From Kitasatospora viridis (GTDB taxonomy: Bacteria; Actinomycetota; Actinomycetes; Streptomycetales; Streptomycetaceae): 64,000 bases of DNA. The position numbers were made by a program, and so were the translations under genes. The stretch covers positions 2,255,501 to 2,319,500 of the forward strand of contig NZ_VIWT01000001.1 of NCBI RefSeq assembly GCF_007829815.1. The letters run 5' to 3'. Below are positions 28,155 to 40,670 of the stretch, piece after piece. The notes beneath the pieces are model-generated. The model saw only the letters and a program-made list of their open reading frames with translations. It made no database searches and was not told where the DNA came from. Every line of letters begins with the position of its first letter. Position 1 is the stretch's first letter.

Positions 28155-28517
28155 TCAGGCGCAGAGCCCGGCCACCTCGCCGATCGCCGCGATCGCCTCC
28201 TCCAGGAGCGCGGTCGCGGCTTCGTCGTTCCCGGCCCGCGCCGCCGGTCCGTCGAGCGCGGCCGCCAGGTCGTGGCCGGCCACCGCGATCTGGTCACCCA
28301 CCGCGAAAGCGCCGGCGTCCGGCAGCTCGCGCGGGGCGGCCCCGGGGCCCTCCTCCCACGCCTGCGCCCGGTCGGCCAACAGCCGGGCCAGCGCCAATCC
28401 CGCCGCGGCCCGCGAACGGTGGCCGGGCACCGCGCCGAGCAGCCGGCTCTGCGGCATCGCGCGGAACCGGTCCGCGAGGTGGTCGACGGCGTCCAGCAGG
28501 GCGGTGGCATCGGGCAT
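28155..28517 (-). CDS. conserved hypothetical protein (120 aa)
   Basis: The small helical, Ala/Leu-rich cytosolic protein (MPDATALLDAVDHLADRFRA at its start) has no recognised motif. Similar short proteins beside this tRNA would be expected only in relatives. A TAGGCT -10 ends 6 bases before the ATG. It is convergent with the 319-aa gene, 22 bases apart. Confidence 0.65.
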   Translation of the reverse strand: MPDATALLDAVDHLADRFRAMPQSRLLGAVPGHRSRAAAGLALARLLADRAQAWEEGPGAAPRELPDAGAFAVGDQIAVAGHDLAAALDGPAARAGNDEAATALLEEAIAAIGEVAGLCA

Positions 28518-28523
28518 GGCCGA

Positions 28524-28529
28524 AGCCTA
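28524..28529 (-). promoter_or_regulatory. -10 box of the 120-aa gene
   Basis: TAGGCT on the minus strand, 6 bases from the ATG; probable leaderless transcript. Confidence 0.45.
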
Positions 28530-28563
28530 ACCGGCTGCCTGGCCGGCGGTTGATGTACACAGG

Positions 28564-28645
28564 TGCCCGGAGCCGGACTCGAACCGGCACGGCCTCTCGG
28601 CCAAGCAGTTTTAAGCTGCCCGTGTCTGCGTTCCACCATCCGGGC
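28564..28645 (-). tRNA. bldA: tRNA-Leu (anticodon UAA), bldA-type
   Basis: On the minus strand a complete class II tRNA folds. The acceptor stem is GCCCGGA with TCCGGGC, then discriminator A. The anticodon stem carries loop CTTAAAA, giving anticodon TAA. The long variable arm is TGGCCGAGAGGCC and the T-arm contains GGTTCGAGTCC. The 3' CCA is not fully encoded (ACCT). In Streptomyces the tRNA reading UUA is bldA, which limits translation of the few TTA-containing genes and so controls aerial growth and antibiotics. I noticed no in-frame TTA codon in the genes called here, as expected for core genes. Confidence 0.92.
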
Positions 28646-28974
28646 CGGAACACACCGCCCGTCTCCCGGGCATGCCTGAGCCTAGTCGCCCTGATCCCCC
28701 TCGCGCATGTTCCTTGCCCGGGAAGTTGTCATGTTTCCTTGCCATCTGACGAACTGTCCGCAATCCGGCCAGGGATGCACCGGATCCGGCCATCAGGGTC
28801 CCTGTCATACCGCAGGAGGAGATCCCGGGGGCGGGGTCAGACCGCGGTGGGGGCGGCCAACCGTCCGCCGGGGCGACGAGATCGGGGGGTACCGGCCGGG
28901 AGCATGGAGGGAGTCCAGCAGTGCGCGGCCGAACGGGAGCCGGAGCGCTGACCCACACGACCCAGGAGCAGCCG
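28646..28974. other. 329-bp intergenic region with divergent promoters
   Basis: Toward the tRNA (minus strand) a TAGGCT box at about 28678-28683 lies some 33 bases before the mature 5' end and could be the -10. Toward the ABC transporter the sequence is GC-rich with no clear promoter. I see no small gene with a ribosome site here. Confidence 0.45.
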
Positions 28975-29748
28975 ATGACCACCTCGACCGCACCCGCCGT
29001 CCACACCGGCCGGGCAGCCGCCCGGGCGGTCGGCCTCAACAAGGTCTACGGCGAGGGGGAGACCAGGGTGGTCGCCCTGGACAACGTCAGCGTCGAGTTC
29101 CGGCAGGGCGAGTTCACCGCGATCATGGGACCTTCCGGCTCCGGCAAGTCCACCCTGATGCACTGCATGGCCGGCCTCGACTCGGTCAGCTCCGGCTCCG
29201 CCACCATCGGCGAGACCGAACTGGTCGGCCTGAAGGACAAGCAACTCACCCAGCTGCGCCGGGACAAGATCGGCTTCATCTTCCAGGCCTTCAACCTGCT
29301 GCCCACGCTCAGCGCGCTGGAGAACATCACGCTCCCGATGGACATCGCCGGCCGCAAGGTGGACCGCGCCTGGCTGGACGCGGTGGTGGACACCGTCGGC
29401 CTGTCCGGCCGCCTCTCGCACCGGCCCAGCCAGCTCTCCGGCGGCCAGCAGCAGCGCGTCGCCTGCGCCCGGGCGCTGGCCTCCCGGCCGGAGATCGTCT
29501 TCGCCGACGAGCCCACCGGGAACCTGGACTCCCGCTCCGGCGCCGAGATCCTCTCCTTCCTGCGCAACTCGGTGCGCGAGCTGGGCCAGACCGTGGTCAT
29601 GGTGACCCACGACCCGGTCGCCGCCTCCTACGCCGACCGCGTCGTCTTCCTGGCCGACGGGCGGATCGTGGACGAGCTGGTCGCGCCCACCGCCGACGCG
29701 GTGCTGGACCGGATGCGCCGCTTCGACGCGAAGGGCCGGACCAGCTGA
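28975..29748 (+). CDS. LolD/MacB-type ABC transporter ATPase
   Basis: The 257-residue ATPase has Walker A (GPSGSGKSTLMH), the family-typical Q-loop (FIFQAFNLLPTLSALEN), signature LSGGQQQRVACARAL and Walker B VFADEPTGNLDS. This subfamily works with FtsX-type permeases in mechanotransmission, moving lipids, peptides or drugs from the outer membrane leaflet. The ATG has AGGAG upstream. Its stop overlaps the permease ATG by one base. Confidence 0.92.
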   Translation: MTTSTAPAVHTGRAAARAVGLNKVYGEGETRVVALDNVSVEFRQGEFTAIMGPSGSGKSTLMHCMAGLDSVSSGSATIGETELVGLKDKQLTQLRRDKIGFIFQAFNLLPTLSALENITLPMDIAGRKVDRAWLDAVVDTVGLSGRLSHRPSQLSGGQQQRVACARALASRPEIVFADEPTGNLDSRSGAEILSFLRNSVRELGQTVVMVTHDPVAASYADRVVFLADGRIVDELVAPTADAVLDRMRRFDAKGRTS

Positions 29749-32306
29749 TGTTCCGCACCGCCCTTCGCAACGTGCTGGCCCACAAGGGCCGGCTGCTGAT
29801 GACCGTGCTCGCCGTGCTACTCGGCACCGCCTTCGTGGCCGGCACCATGGTCTTCTCCGACACCTTCGGCTCCGCACTGAAGAACAGCTACTCCAAGGGC
29901 TACGACCACCTCTCGGTCCGGGTCACCGACAACCGCAGCGCGCTGGCCGGGATCACCGACGAGGACCCGGACCCGACCGCCCAGCACCTGACCGCGGGCA
30001 CCGTCGCCCAACTCGGCGCGCTGCCCGGGGTGAGCCAGGCCCGCGGCGTGGTCAGCGGGTTCACCGCGATCGCCGACAAGACCGGCAAGAGCATCGGCCA
30101 GGGCGGCGGTTCGGCGGGCGGCAACTTCGCCCCCGGCCCGGACGGCAAGGACGCCCGCTACCAGCTGACCCAGGGTCACGGCCCGCAGAACGCCGGCGAG
30201 ATAGCCCTGGACCAGGGCAGCGCCGACAAGGCCGGCTACCACCTCGGTGACACCGTCCGGTTCGCGGTCAACGGCCCGGCCCAGGACGCCAAGCTGGCCG
30301 GGATCTTCAGCACCGACGACCCGGGGGTCAACTCCGGCAACCCGCTGGTGCTCTTCGACACCGCGACCGCGCAGCGCCTGCTCGCCGCGCCGGGCCAGTT
30401 CAACTCGATCGAGGTGGTCGGCGCGCCCGGCAGCAGCCAGCAGCAGCTGCAGGACGAGGTGCTGACGGTGATCCCGCACTCCGGGAACATCACCGCCCAG
30501 ACCGCCAACCAGCTGCAGGACGACCAGCGCAAGATGATCGAGGACGGCACCAGCACCATGCGCACCATGCTGCTGGCCTTCGCCGGGATCTCGCTCTTCG
30601 TCGGCATCTTCATCATCGCCAACACCTTCACCATGCTGATCGCCCAGCGCACCCGGGAGCTCGCGCTGCTCCGGGCGATCGGCGCCGGCCGCGGCCAGGT
30701 GACCCGCTCGGTGCTGATCGAGGCGCTGGCGATCGGCCTGGTGGCCTCGGTGGCCGGGCTGCTGGCCGGCATCGGGATCGGCGCCGGACTGCAGTCCCTG
30801 GTGGGCTCGCTGGGCAACGGCTCCAACCCGACCGGACCGCTGATCGTCTCCCCGCTCACCGTGCTGGTCTCGCTGGCCACCGGTGTGCTGGTGACCGTGC
30901 TGTCGGCGCTGCTGCCGGCCGTGCGGGCCGCCCGGATCGCCCCGGTGGCCGCGATGAGCAGCTCGGACCAGCCCGCCAGTCAGAAGAGCCTGGTGGTGCG
31001 CAACTCCATCGGCGGGGTGCTCGCCGCAGCCGGCTTCGGCCTGATCCTGCTCGGCTCCAGCCAGGGCGGCAGCGGCAAGTGGACGGTGGCCGGCGGTGCG
31101 GTGCTCGCGCTGCTCGGGGTCTTCGTGCTCACCCCGCTGCTCTCCCGCCCGCTGATCGCGCTGCTCGGCCCGGTGCTCGGCAAGCTGTTCGGCGTCGCCG
31201 GCAAGCTGGCCCGGCAGAACGCGGTGCGCAACCCGCGCCGCACCGCCGCCACCGCCTCGGCGCTGACCATCGGTCTGACCCTGGTCACCGCGCTCACCGT
31301 GCTCGGCACCTCGGTCAACGCGGCGCTGGACAAGGCCGTGGGCAGTTCGATGAAGGCCGACTACTCGGTGGGCCTGTCCAACGGGCTGAGCGTCTCCCCC
31401 GACCTCGCCGCCCGGATCGCGCACGCCCCCGGCGTGGCCGCCGCCACCCCGGTGACCTCCAGCTACTTCAAGATCGGTGGCGACAAGCAGACCGTCTCCG
31501 GGCTGGACCCGGCCGCCGCCTCCCAGGTGCTCGACTTCCCGGTCACCAGCGGCTCCGCCGCCGCGCTCGGCCAGGGGCAGCTGCTGGTCTCCAGCGAGCT
31601 GGCCAAGTCCGACGGACTGACCGTCGGCAGCACCGTGCCGGCCGCCTTCCCGAACGGCACGACGGCGAACCTGACCGTCGGCGGCGTCTTCGACAGCGTC
31701 CCCCGGCTGCACTCGATGGTGCTGGACAACGCGGTGCTGACGGCCCACCAGGTGCCCAGCAACACCGACAGCGTGCTGGTCAAGGGCGCCGGCGGGGAGA
31801 GCTCGACGCTGCGTCAGGCGCTGGTGGACGCGGCCGGCGACAACCCGCTGATCAAGGTGCAGACCAAGCAGGACCTGAAGAACGAGGTCAGCTCGTTCAT
31901 CTCGATCGCGCTGAACATGCTCTACGGGCTGCTGGCCATGTCGGTGCTGGTCGCCGTGCTCGGCGTGATCAACACGATGGCGATGTCGGTCTTCGAGCGC
32001 AAGCGCGAGATCGGCATGCTGCGGGCGATCGGCCTGGACCGGCGGGGCATCCGCCGGATGGTCCGGCTGGAGTCCGTGGTGATCTCGGTGTTCGGCGCGG
32101 TGCTGGGCCTGGGCCTCGGCTGCTTCCTGGCCTGGGCGGTGAACGGCACGCTCAAGGACGGGCTGGCCGGGCTGACCACGGTGCTGCCCTGGGGCCGGCT
32201 GGCGATCTTCCTGGCGCTCGCCGGGCTGGTCGGCCTGGTGGCCGCGTACTGGCCGTCCCGGCGGGCCGCGAAGCTGGACATCCTGGACAGCATCAAGGCC
32301 GGCTGA
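29748..32306 (+). CDS. FtsX-type ABC permease (two FtsX domains)
   Basis: The 852-residue protein has an N-terminal helix, a large extracytoplasmic MacB-like domain (about residues 45-260), a first FtsX block of helices (about 265-410), then a second helix, periplasm-type domain and FtsX block to the end (MLRAIGLDRRGIRRMV region). The duplicated layout is the usual form in Gram-positive actinobacteria. It pairs with the overlapping ATPase. Its substrate is unknown. Confidence 0.9.
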   Translation: MFRTALRNVLAHKGRLLMTVLAVLLGTAFVAGTMVFSDTFGSALKNSYSKGYDHLSVRVTDNRSALAGITDEDPDPTAQHLTAGTVAQLGALPGVSQARGVVSGFTAIADKTGKSIGQGGGSAGGNFAPGPDGKDARYQLTQGHGPQNAGEIALDQGSADKAGYHLGDTVRFAVNGPAQDAKLAGIFSTDDPGVNSGNPLVLFDTATAQRLLAAPGQFNSIEVVGAPGSSQQQLQDEVLTVIPHSGNITAQTANQLQDDQRKMIEDGTSTMRTMLLAFAGISLFVGIFIIANTFTMLIAQRTRELALLRAIGAGRGQVTRSVLIEALAIGLVASVAGLLAGIGIGAGLQSLVGSLGNGSNPTGPLIVSPLTVLVSLATGVLVTVLSALLPAVRAARIAPVAAMSSSDQPASQKSLVVRNSIGGVLAAAGFGLILLGSSQGGSGKWTVAGGAVLALLGVFVLTPLLSRPLIALLGPVLGKLFGVAGKLARQNAVRNPRRTAATASALTIGLTLVTALTVLGTSVNAALDKAVGSSMKADYSVGLSNGLSVSPDLAARIAHAPGVAAATPVTSSYFKIGGDKQTVSGLDPAAASQVLDFPVTSGSAAALGQGQLLVSSELAKSDGLTVGSTVPAAFPNGTTANLTVGGVFDSVPRLHSMVLDNAVLTAHQVPSNTDSVLVKGAGGESSTLRQALVDAAGDNPLIKVQTKQDLKNEVSSFISIALNMLYGLLAMSVLVAVLGVINTMAMSVFERKREIGMLRAIGLDRRGIRRMVRLESVVISVFGAVLGLGLGCFLAWAVNGTLKDGLAGLTTVLPWGRLAIFLALAGLVGLVAAYWPSRRAAKLDILDSIKAG

Positions 32307-32324
32307 CGGACCGTCCGACGAAAT

Positions 32325-32358
32325 GCCGCGGGGCGCCTCCTGAGAGGCGCCCCGCGGC
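32325..32358. terminator. bidirectional terminator, first hairpin
   Basis: Perfect 15-pair stem (GCCGCGGGGCGCCTC with GAGGCGCCCCGCGGC), loop CTGA, between the permease gene and convergent ndh. Confidence 0.85.
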
Positions 32359-32371
32359 GGTGCGAACGGAA

Positions 32372-32411
32372 GGGCCCCGGTCCGGTGGTGGTGACCACCG
32401 GGCCGGGGCCC
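32372..32411. terminator. bidirectional terminator, second hairpin
   Basis: Nine-pair plus eight-pair stem (GGGCCCCGG and CCGGTGGT on the left arm) with one opposed T/G and a GGTG loop. It is the second of two strong hairpins in the 248-base gap between convergent genes. Confidence 0.8.
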
Positions 32412-32554
32412 GTTCTCGTCGCTCTGGTTCGTACTCCGCCCGGTCACGAAACCGGCTGAGCACCACGGAGGTCGTGGTCCGGCGACGCTGCCGGGCGGAG
32501 GGCCTCCGACTCACATCCCGGCCCTGCGGCCGGGATCAGTCGCGTCTGTTGGGA

Positions 32555-33928
32555 CTACTTGCTGCTCGCCAGCGCCTTGTCGGCCTCGGCCGGCGCCGCC
32601 GCGGGCTTCGGGATGACCGGACCGGCCGCCTCCTGGAAGGCGCCGTACGGCTTCTCCATCTCCGACAGGCCGACCGTCTCGCGCTTGAGGAACATCGCGA
32701 GGGTCCAGTCGGTGAACACGCGGATCTTGCGGTTCATGGTCGGCACCCGGCTGCCGTGGTACAGGCGGTGGAACCACCAGGCCGGACGGCCCTTCAGCTT
32801 GTACTTGCCGAAGAGGATCGCCACGCCCTTGTGCAGGCCCAGACCGGCGACCGCACCCAGGTTCTTGTGCTTGTACTCGGCCTGCGGGAAGCCGCGCATC
32901 CCGGAGATCACGTTGTCGCCGAGCTGCACCGCCTGCCGGACCGCGTGCTGCGCGTTCGGCGGGCACCAGGCGCCCTCGCCGACGGCGAGGTCAGGCACCT
33001 GGGCGTTGTCGCCGGCCGCCCAGACGTTGTCGAAGCCCTGCACCTGCAGGGTCGGCGCGGTGTCGACGTGGCCGCGCGGGCCCAGCGGCAGACCGAAGTT
33101 GGACACCACCGGGTTCGGCTTCACGCCGGCGGTCCACACGATGGTGGCGGCGTCGCACTCGATGCCGTTCTTCAGCACCACGTGCTGGTCGACGCAGGAG
33201 TCCATCGAGGTCTCGATGTAGATCTCGATGTCGCGCTCTTCGAGCTTCTCCTTGGTCCACAGACCCAGGTCCGGACCCATCTCGGGGAGGATCCGGTTGG
33301 CCGCCTCGACCACGATGAAGCGCATGTCGTCGCGGCTGACGGTCTTGTAGATCTTCGCCGCGTCGCGGGCCATGTCCTCGATCTCGGCGATCGTCTCGAT
33401 GCCGGCGAAGCCGCCACCGATGACCACGAAGGTGAGGGCCTTGGCCCGGACCGCCTCGTCCGTGGTGGACTCGGCCTTGTCCAGCTGCGCCATGACGTGG
33501 TTGCGGAGGCTGATCGCCTCCTCGACCGTCTTCATGCCGATGCCGTGCTCGGCCAGGCCGGGGATCGGGAAGGTGCGGGAGACCGAGCCGGTGGCGACGA
33601 CGAGGTAGTCGAAGTTCAGCTCGTAGGAGTCGCCGGACAGCGGCGCGATGGTGGCGACCTTGCGGGCGTGGTCCACCTCGGTCACGTGACCGGTGAGCAC
33701 CTCCGCCTTCTTCAGGGCGCTGCGCAGCGGCGCGACGAGGTTGCGAGGCGCGACGTTGCCGCCGGCCGCCTCGGGAAGGAAGGGCAGGTACGTCATGTAC
33801 GACCGCGGGTCGACGACCGTGACGGTCGCCTCCCCGTAGCGCATCTTCTTGAGGATGCGCATCGCGGCATACAGGCCGACGTAACCACCGCCGACAATGA
33901 GGATGCGAGGACGCTCCGTGGTGCTCAT
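32555..33928 (-). CDS. ndh: type II NADH dehydrogenase
   Basis: The 457-residue flavoprotein has two dinucleotide folds: ILIVGGGYVGLYAA at the N-terminus for FAD and FVVIGGGFAGIET at about residue 165 for NADH. The quinone-site region WAAGDNAQVPD and a C-terminal amphipathic, membrane-binding region follow. It passes electrons from NADH to menaquinone without pumping protons. The upstream open frame is not used: the ATG at 33928 starts the family N-terminus (STTERPRILIVGGG) and lies 7 bases after a GATACT -10. A Rex-like operator lies just upstream. Confidence 0.93.
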   Translation of the reverse strand: MSTTERPRILIVGGGYVGLYAAMRILKKMRYGEATVTVVDPRSYMTYLPFLPEAAGGNVAPRNLVAPLRSALKKAEVLTGHVTEVDHARKVATIAPLSGDSYELNFDYLVVATGSVSRTFPIPGLAEHGIGMKTVEEAISLRNHVMAQLDKAESTTDEAVRAKALTFVVIGGGFAGIETIAEIEDMARDAAKIYKTVSRDDMRFIVVEAANRILPEMGPDLGLWTKEKLEERDIEIYIETSMDSCVDQHVVLKNGIECDAATIVWTAGVKPNPVVSNFGLPLGPRGHVDTAPTLQVQGFDNVWAAGDNAQVPDLAVGEGAWCPPNAQHAVRQAVQLGDNVISGMRGFPQAEYKHKNLGAVAGLGLHKGVAILFGKYKLKGRPAWWFHRLYHGSRVPTMNRKIRVFTDWTLAMFLKRETVGLSEMEKPYGAFQEAAGPVIPKPAAAPAEADKALASSK

Positions 33929-33935
33929 ATCCGAA

Positions 33936-33941
33936 AGTATC
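33936..33941 (-). promoter_or_regulatory. -10 box of ndh
   Basis: GATACT on the minus strand, 7 bases from the ATG; probable leaderless transcript. Its -35 position would overlap the Rex-like site. Confidence 0.4.
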
Positions 33942-33962
33942 CAGCACCGTCCGGAGCACCCT

Positions 33963-33980
33963 TCGTGAGGCCCGTCACAA
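33963..33980. promoter_or_regulatory. Rex-type redox operator upstream of ndh
   Basis: On the minus strand the site reads TTGTGACGGGCCTCACGA, which matches the Rex consensus TTGTGAnnnnnnTCACAA at all conserved positions except one. It sits 34-52 bases before the ndh start. Rex represses respiratory genes when NADH/NAD+ is low, and ndh is a known Rex target in streptomycetes. Confidence 0.75.
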
Positions 33981-34306
33981 GCCCCTGGACATGGCCTGCT
34001 ACACTGCGCGCCCACAGATGGGCCGCCCGGTGGCCCCACGAGCACCCCGGAACCCCTCGGTCCGTCCTCGACCGGATGTTTGGGTTCCGCTCCCCCGTGT
34101 GAGCAGCAACGATCCGCGCACAGCCACCGGTTCCCGATAATCGTTTCGAATTCACCGGCCGCGCCGGAGCCTCGCCTGGGATCCTTCGGTCGGCCACGGC
34201 GAGCGACCTTCGGTCCCGCAATCCGGACGAACCGCCCTCCAAGACGCCACGAACAGCCGGAACTCCATGTGAAGAAATTCACGAAGGTTTTCGCGGGGCT
34301 CGGCGC
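33981..34306. other. intergenic region with no supported gene
   Basis: Holds a plus-strand TACACT at 34003 and GATAAT at 34135, either of which could be a -10. At 34270 a GTG opens a reading frame starting VKKFTKVFAGLG, which looks like the start of an exported protein. It has no ribosome site and runs into a terminator hairpin, so it is at most a relic. Confidence 0.35.
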
Positions 34307-34338
34307 GGCACCCCGCCGAGCGGGTCCGGCGGGGTGCC
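34307..34338 (-). terminator. terminator after the ppx operon
   Basis: Perfect 12-pair stem (GGCACCCCGCCG with CGGCGGGGTGCC) with an 8-base loop, about 96 bases past the ppx stop. A short imperfect repeat rich in GGACTGCC lies between. Confidence 0.65.
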
Positions 34339-34433
34339 CGAGGGGTGCCGACGGGGTGTCCGGACGGCTGCCGACAGGACTGCCCAGGAGTACCGAGGAC
34401 TGCCGGGCGGACTGCCAGGAGGACCGCCGCGGG

Positions 34434-35375
34434 TCAGCGGAAGAGGCTCCAGGCGATGCCGTCGAGGATGTCGTGCTCGCTCACCACCAGCTCGGCGGCA
34501 CCGGTCCGCTCCATCACCGAACGCAGCACCAGCGCCCCGGCGGCGATCACGTCCACCCGCCCCGGGTGCAGCGCCGGGATCGCGGCCCGCTCGGCGTGCC
34601 CCGAGCTCAGCAGCCGCTCGGTCACCTCGCGCACCCGGGTCAGCGACAGCCGCGAGTGGTGGATCCGCTCCGACTGGTACTCCGGCAGCCCGAGCGCGAT
34701 CGCGGCCACCGTGGTGACCGTGCCGGCCAGGCCCACCAGGGTGGCCCCGGCGGTCAGCGGCACCACCTCGGCGGCCCGGTTCAGCCCGGCCGCGATGTCC
34801 GCCTCGGCGGCCGCGATCTGAGCCGGCGTCGGCACCTCGGCGCCGGCGAAGTGGCGCTCCGTCAGCCGCACGCTGCCGATGTCCACCGAGCGGGCCGCCT
34901 GCACGCTCTCGCCGCCCAGCACGAACTCGGTGGAGCCGCCGCCCAGGTCGAAGACCAGGTAGGGGGCGGCCACGCCGGTGCCGGCCAGGCCCTTGGTGGC
35001 GCCGGAGAACGAGAGTTGGGCCTCCTCGTCGCCGGAGATCACCTCCGGCTCCACCCCGAGGATCTCCCGCACGCCCTTGGCGAACTCCGCGCTGTTCTCG
35101 GCGTCCCGGGAGGCGCTGGTGGCCACGAACCGGATCCGCTCGACCGGCACGCCGAACTCGGCGATCACCGCGGCGTACTCCCGGCAGGCCGCGAAGGTGC
35201 GCTGCAGCGCCTCCGGGGCCAACCGCCCGGTGCGGTCCACGTCCTGGCCGAGCCGGACGATCGTCATCCGGCGGTCCAGGTCCAGCGCGCGGCCGGTCCC
35301 CGGGTCCAGTTCGGTGATCAGCAGGCGGATCGAGTTGGTGCCGCAGTCGACCGCGGCAACCCTGGTACCGGTCAC
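34434..35375 (-). CDS. ppx: Ppx/GppA exopolyphosphatase-family protein
   Basis: The 313-residue protein has the ASKHA phosphate motifs VAAVDCGTNSIRLLI at the N-terminus and VFDLGGGSTEFVLG at about residue 135. It hydrolyses polyphosphate or the 5'-phosphate of pppGpp. It is close in length to the short mycobacterial Ppx forms. The GTG start overlaps the stop of the DUF501 gene (GTGA), so the genes are cotranslated. The order eno, ftsB, DUF501, ppx is conserved in actinobacteria. Confidence 0.9.
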   Translation of the reverse strand: MTGTRVAAVDCGTNSIRLLITELDPGTGRALDLDRRMTIVRLGQDVDRTGRLAPEALQRTFAACREYAAVIAEFGVPVERIRFVATSASRDAENSAEFAKGVREILGVEPEVISGDEEAQLSFSGATKGLAGTGVAAPYLVFDLGGGSTEFVLGGESVQAARSVDIGSVRLTERHFAGAEVPTPAQIAAAEADIAAGLNRAAEVVPLTAGATLVGLAGTVTTVAAIALGLPEYQSERIHHSRLSLTRVREVTERLLSSGHAERAAIPALHPGRVDVIAAGALVLRSVMERTGAAELVVSEHDILDGIAWSLFR

Positions 35376-36022
35376 GCCTGTTCCCCCTGCTCCCCCTGCT
35401 CGTCGGCGGCGGCCCGCTTGGCCGCCCGCTCGACCGTCTTGCGCTCCTTGGCCGCGATCACTTCGGCGTGGTCCTCGGCGGTGGCCCGCTGCTGCCGCAG
35501 GGCCTCGACGCCGGTCTCGACCTGCTCCGGCGTCACGCAGCTCCCCTTGCCCCACCAGTCGGGCAGCATCGCCAGGGCCTCGTCGCCCAGCGGGTTGACC
35601 CCGGGACCGGCGGCCAGCGAGTGGCCGACCAGCACGTGCAGGCACTTCACCCGGTCCGGCATGCCGCCGGCACTCGGGAAGCCCTCCAGCACCTCGATGG
35701 CGTCGCGGCGGGCGATGTAGTCCTCGTGCGCCTTCTGGTAGGCCGCGGCCAGCTCCGGGTCCTCGGCGAGCCGCGCCGTCTGCTCCTTCATCACCCCGTC
35801 CGCCTCCAGGGTGCCGATCAGCGAGGCGGCCTTGGGGCAGGTCAGGTAGTACAGGGTGGGGAACGGCGTGCCGTCCGGCAGCCGGGGAGCGGTCTCCACC
35901 ACGTCGGGGTTGCCGCACGGGCAGCGGTGCGCGACCGCCCGGGTGCCGCGCGGCACCCGGCCGAGCTGGGCGGCCACGGCGGCCAGGTCGCGGTCGTCTA
36001 CCGGCTGGTTCTCAGTGCTCAT
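35372..36022 (-). CDS. DUF501 protein
   Basis: The 216-residue cytosolic protein has the DUF501 core with four or five conserved cysteines (HRCPCGNP, YLTCPK, VKCLHVLVGHSLA, GSCVTPEQV), which suggests a metal site. The C-terminal tail is charged and ends in EQGEQGEQA repeats. Its function is unknown, but it nearly always sits between ftsB and ppx. Confidence 0.9.
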   Translation of the reverse strand: MSTENQPVDDRDLAAVAAQLGRVPRGTRAVAHRCPCGNPDVVETAPRLPDGTPFPTLYYLTCPKAASLIGTLEADGVMKEQTARLAEDPELAAAYQKAHEDYIARRDAIEVLEGFPSAGGMPDRVKCLHVLVGHSLAAGPGVNPLGDEALAMLPDWWGKGSCVTPEQVETGVEALRQQRATAEDHAEVIAAKERKTVERAAKRAAADEQGEQGEQA

Positions 36023-36040
36023 CAGGTGCTCATCAGGTCG

Positions 36041-36475
36041 TCAGGGAACGGGGGCTGGGGTGGGGGCCGGGGACGCGGCGGCGTCCACCGACTCCCAGAC
36101 GGTGCTGTACCAGGGCGCGCCAGCCTTCGGCCCGGACTTCGCGGTGCCCGCGCCGGAGGGCTGGGAGGCGCCGGCCGAGGGGCTGGGGTCCACGGCGGTG
36201 AACGGGGTCTCGCCGGGCATCGCGAAGTGCAGCCGGCTGCGGGCCTGGGCCTTGACGAACTCCGGGTCCTGCCAGCGGGCCCGCTCGGTGGTCAGCCGCT
36301 GCACCTCCTGGCGGGCCTGCTCGGCCTTGACCCGCTGCGCGGCGATCTCGGCCCGCTGGTTGAGGAGCTGACGGGTCGGGTACGCGAGGATCGCCACCAG
36401 GGAGCAGAGCACCAGCACCAGCACGGTGGCCCGGCTGGTGAACCGGGGCCGCCCCGGGAACTTCCACGCTGCCAT
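36041..36475 (-). CDS. ftsB: septum formation initiator FtsB/DivIC-like
   Basis: The 144-residue product has a short cytosolic start, one transmembrane helix at about residues 18-38 and a periplasmic coiled coil (RAEIAAQRVKAEQARQEVQRL). The FtsB-like FVKAQARSRLHFAMPGE motif follows, then a Pro/Ala-rich tail. It belongs to the cell-division complex with FtsL and FtsQ. The ATG follows GAGGGG; an upstream in-frame start is unlikely because it would run into the eno terminator. Confidence 0.88.
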   Translation of the reverse strand: MAAWKFPGRPRFTSRATVLVLVLCSLVAILAYPTRQLLNQRAEIAAQRVKAEQARQEVQRLTTERARWQDPEFVKAQARSRLHFAMPGETPFTAVDPSPSAGASQPSGAGTAKSGPKAGAPWYSTVWESVDAAASPAPTPAPVP

Positions 36476-36499
36476 GAACCCCTCGCCCCTGTCGTCGCA

Positions 36500-36547
36500 C
36501 CGGTGCCCCGGTCCCCACACCCTACGGGGTGGGGACCGGGGCACCGG
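36500..36547 (-). terminator. terminator after eno
   Basis: Perfect 19-pair stem (arms 36500-36518 and 36529-36547; 10-base loop) between eno and ftsB, so ftsB needs its own promoter or read-through. Confidence 0.85.
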
Positions 36548-36564
36548 TCATTTGCTCGGTACGG

Positions 36565-39012
<2,448 letters not shown>

Positions 39013-39215
39013 GCCGCGCACGGGGTTCGCAGCCGCGAACTCCACGGAGAGTAGGCAGATCTGCCTGGCAATCACAAGCTCATATCGCTGACATCACATC
39101 AGAATTACGGTGCGTCATTGATCGTCTACCGACTGATCAGGTATGTCCGCATTGCTCCGCATTCGGAACGCCCATGCCCGGACCCTTCCGACACGCCGCC
39201 GGAGTTGACCGAACG

Positions 39216-40526
<1,311 letters not shown>

Positions 40527-40670
40527 GTCCTGACGGTATCCGGTGCCCGGAATGAGTGAGTCTGGTCACCTGACGGGTAATCCCTGTTGCGGAGGGTCAG
40601 CCGAAGCCTACGATCCTCCGATACGGATGGTGGGCCACGGTGCGGTGTCGCCCCCAGGGAGGAGCAGGCC

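Noticed and set aside
29817..32447. Long minus-strand frame opposite the FtsX permease
   Set aside because: Gln/His/Arg-rich antisense shadow of a membrane protein; runs through terminator hairpins.
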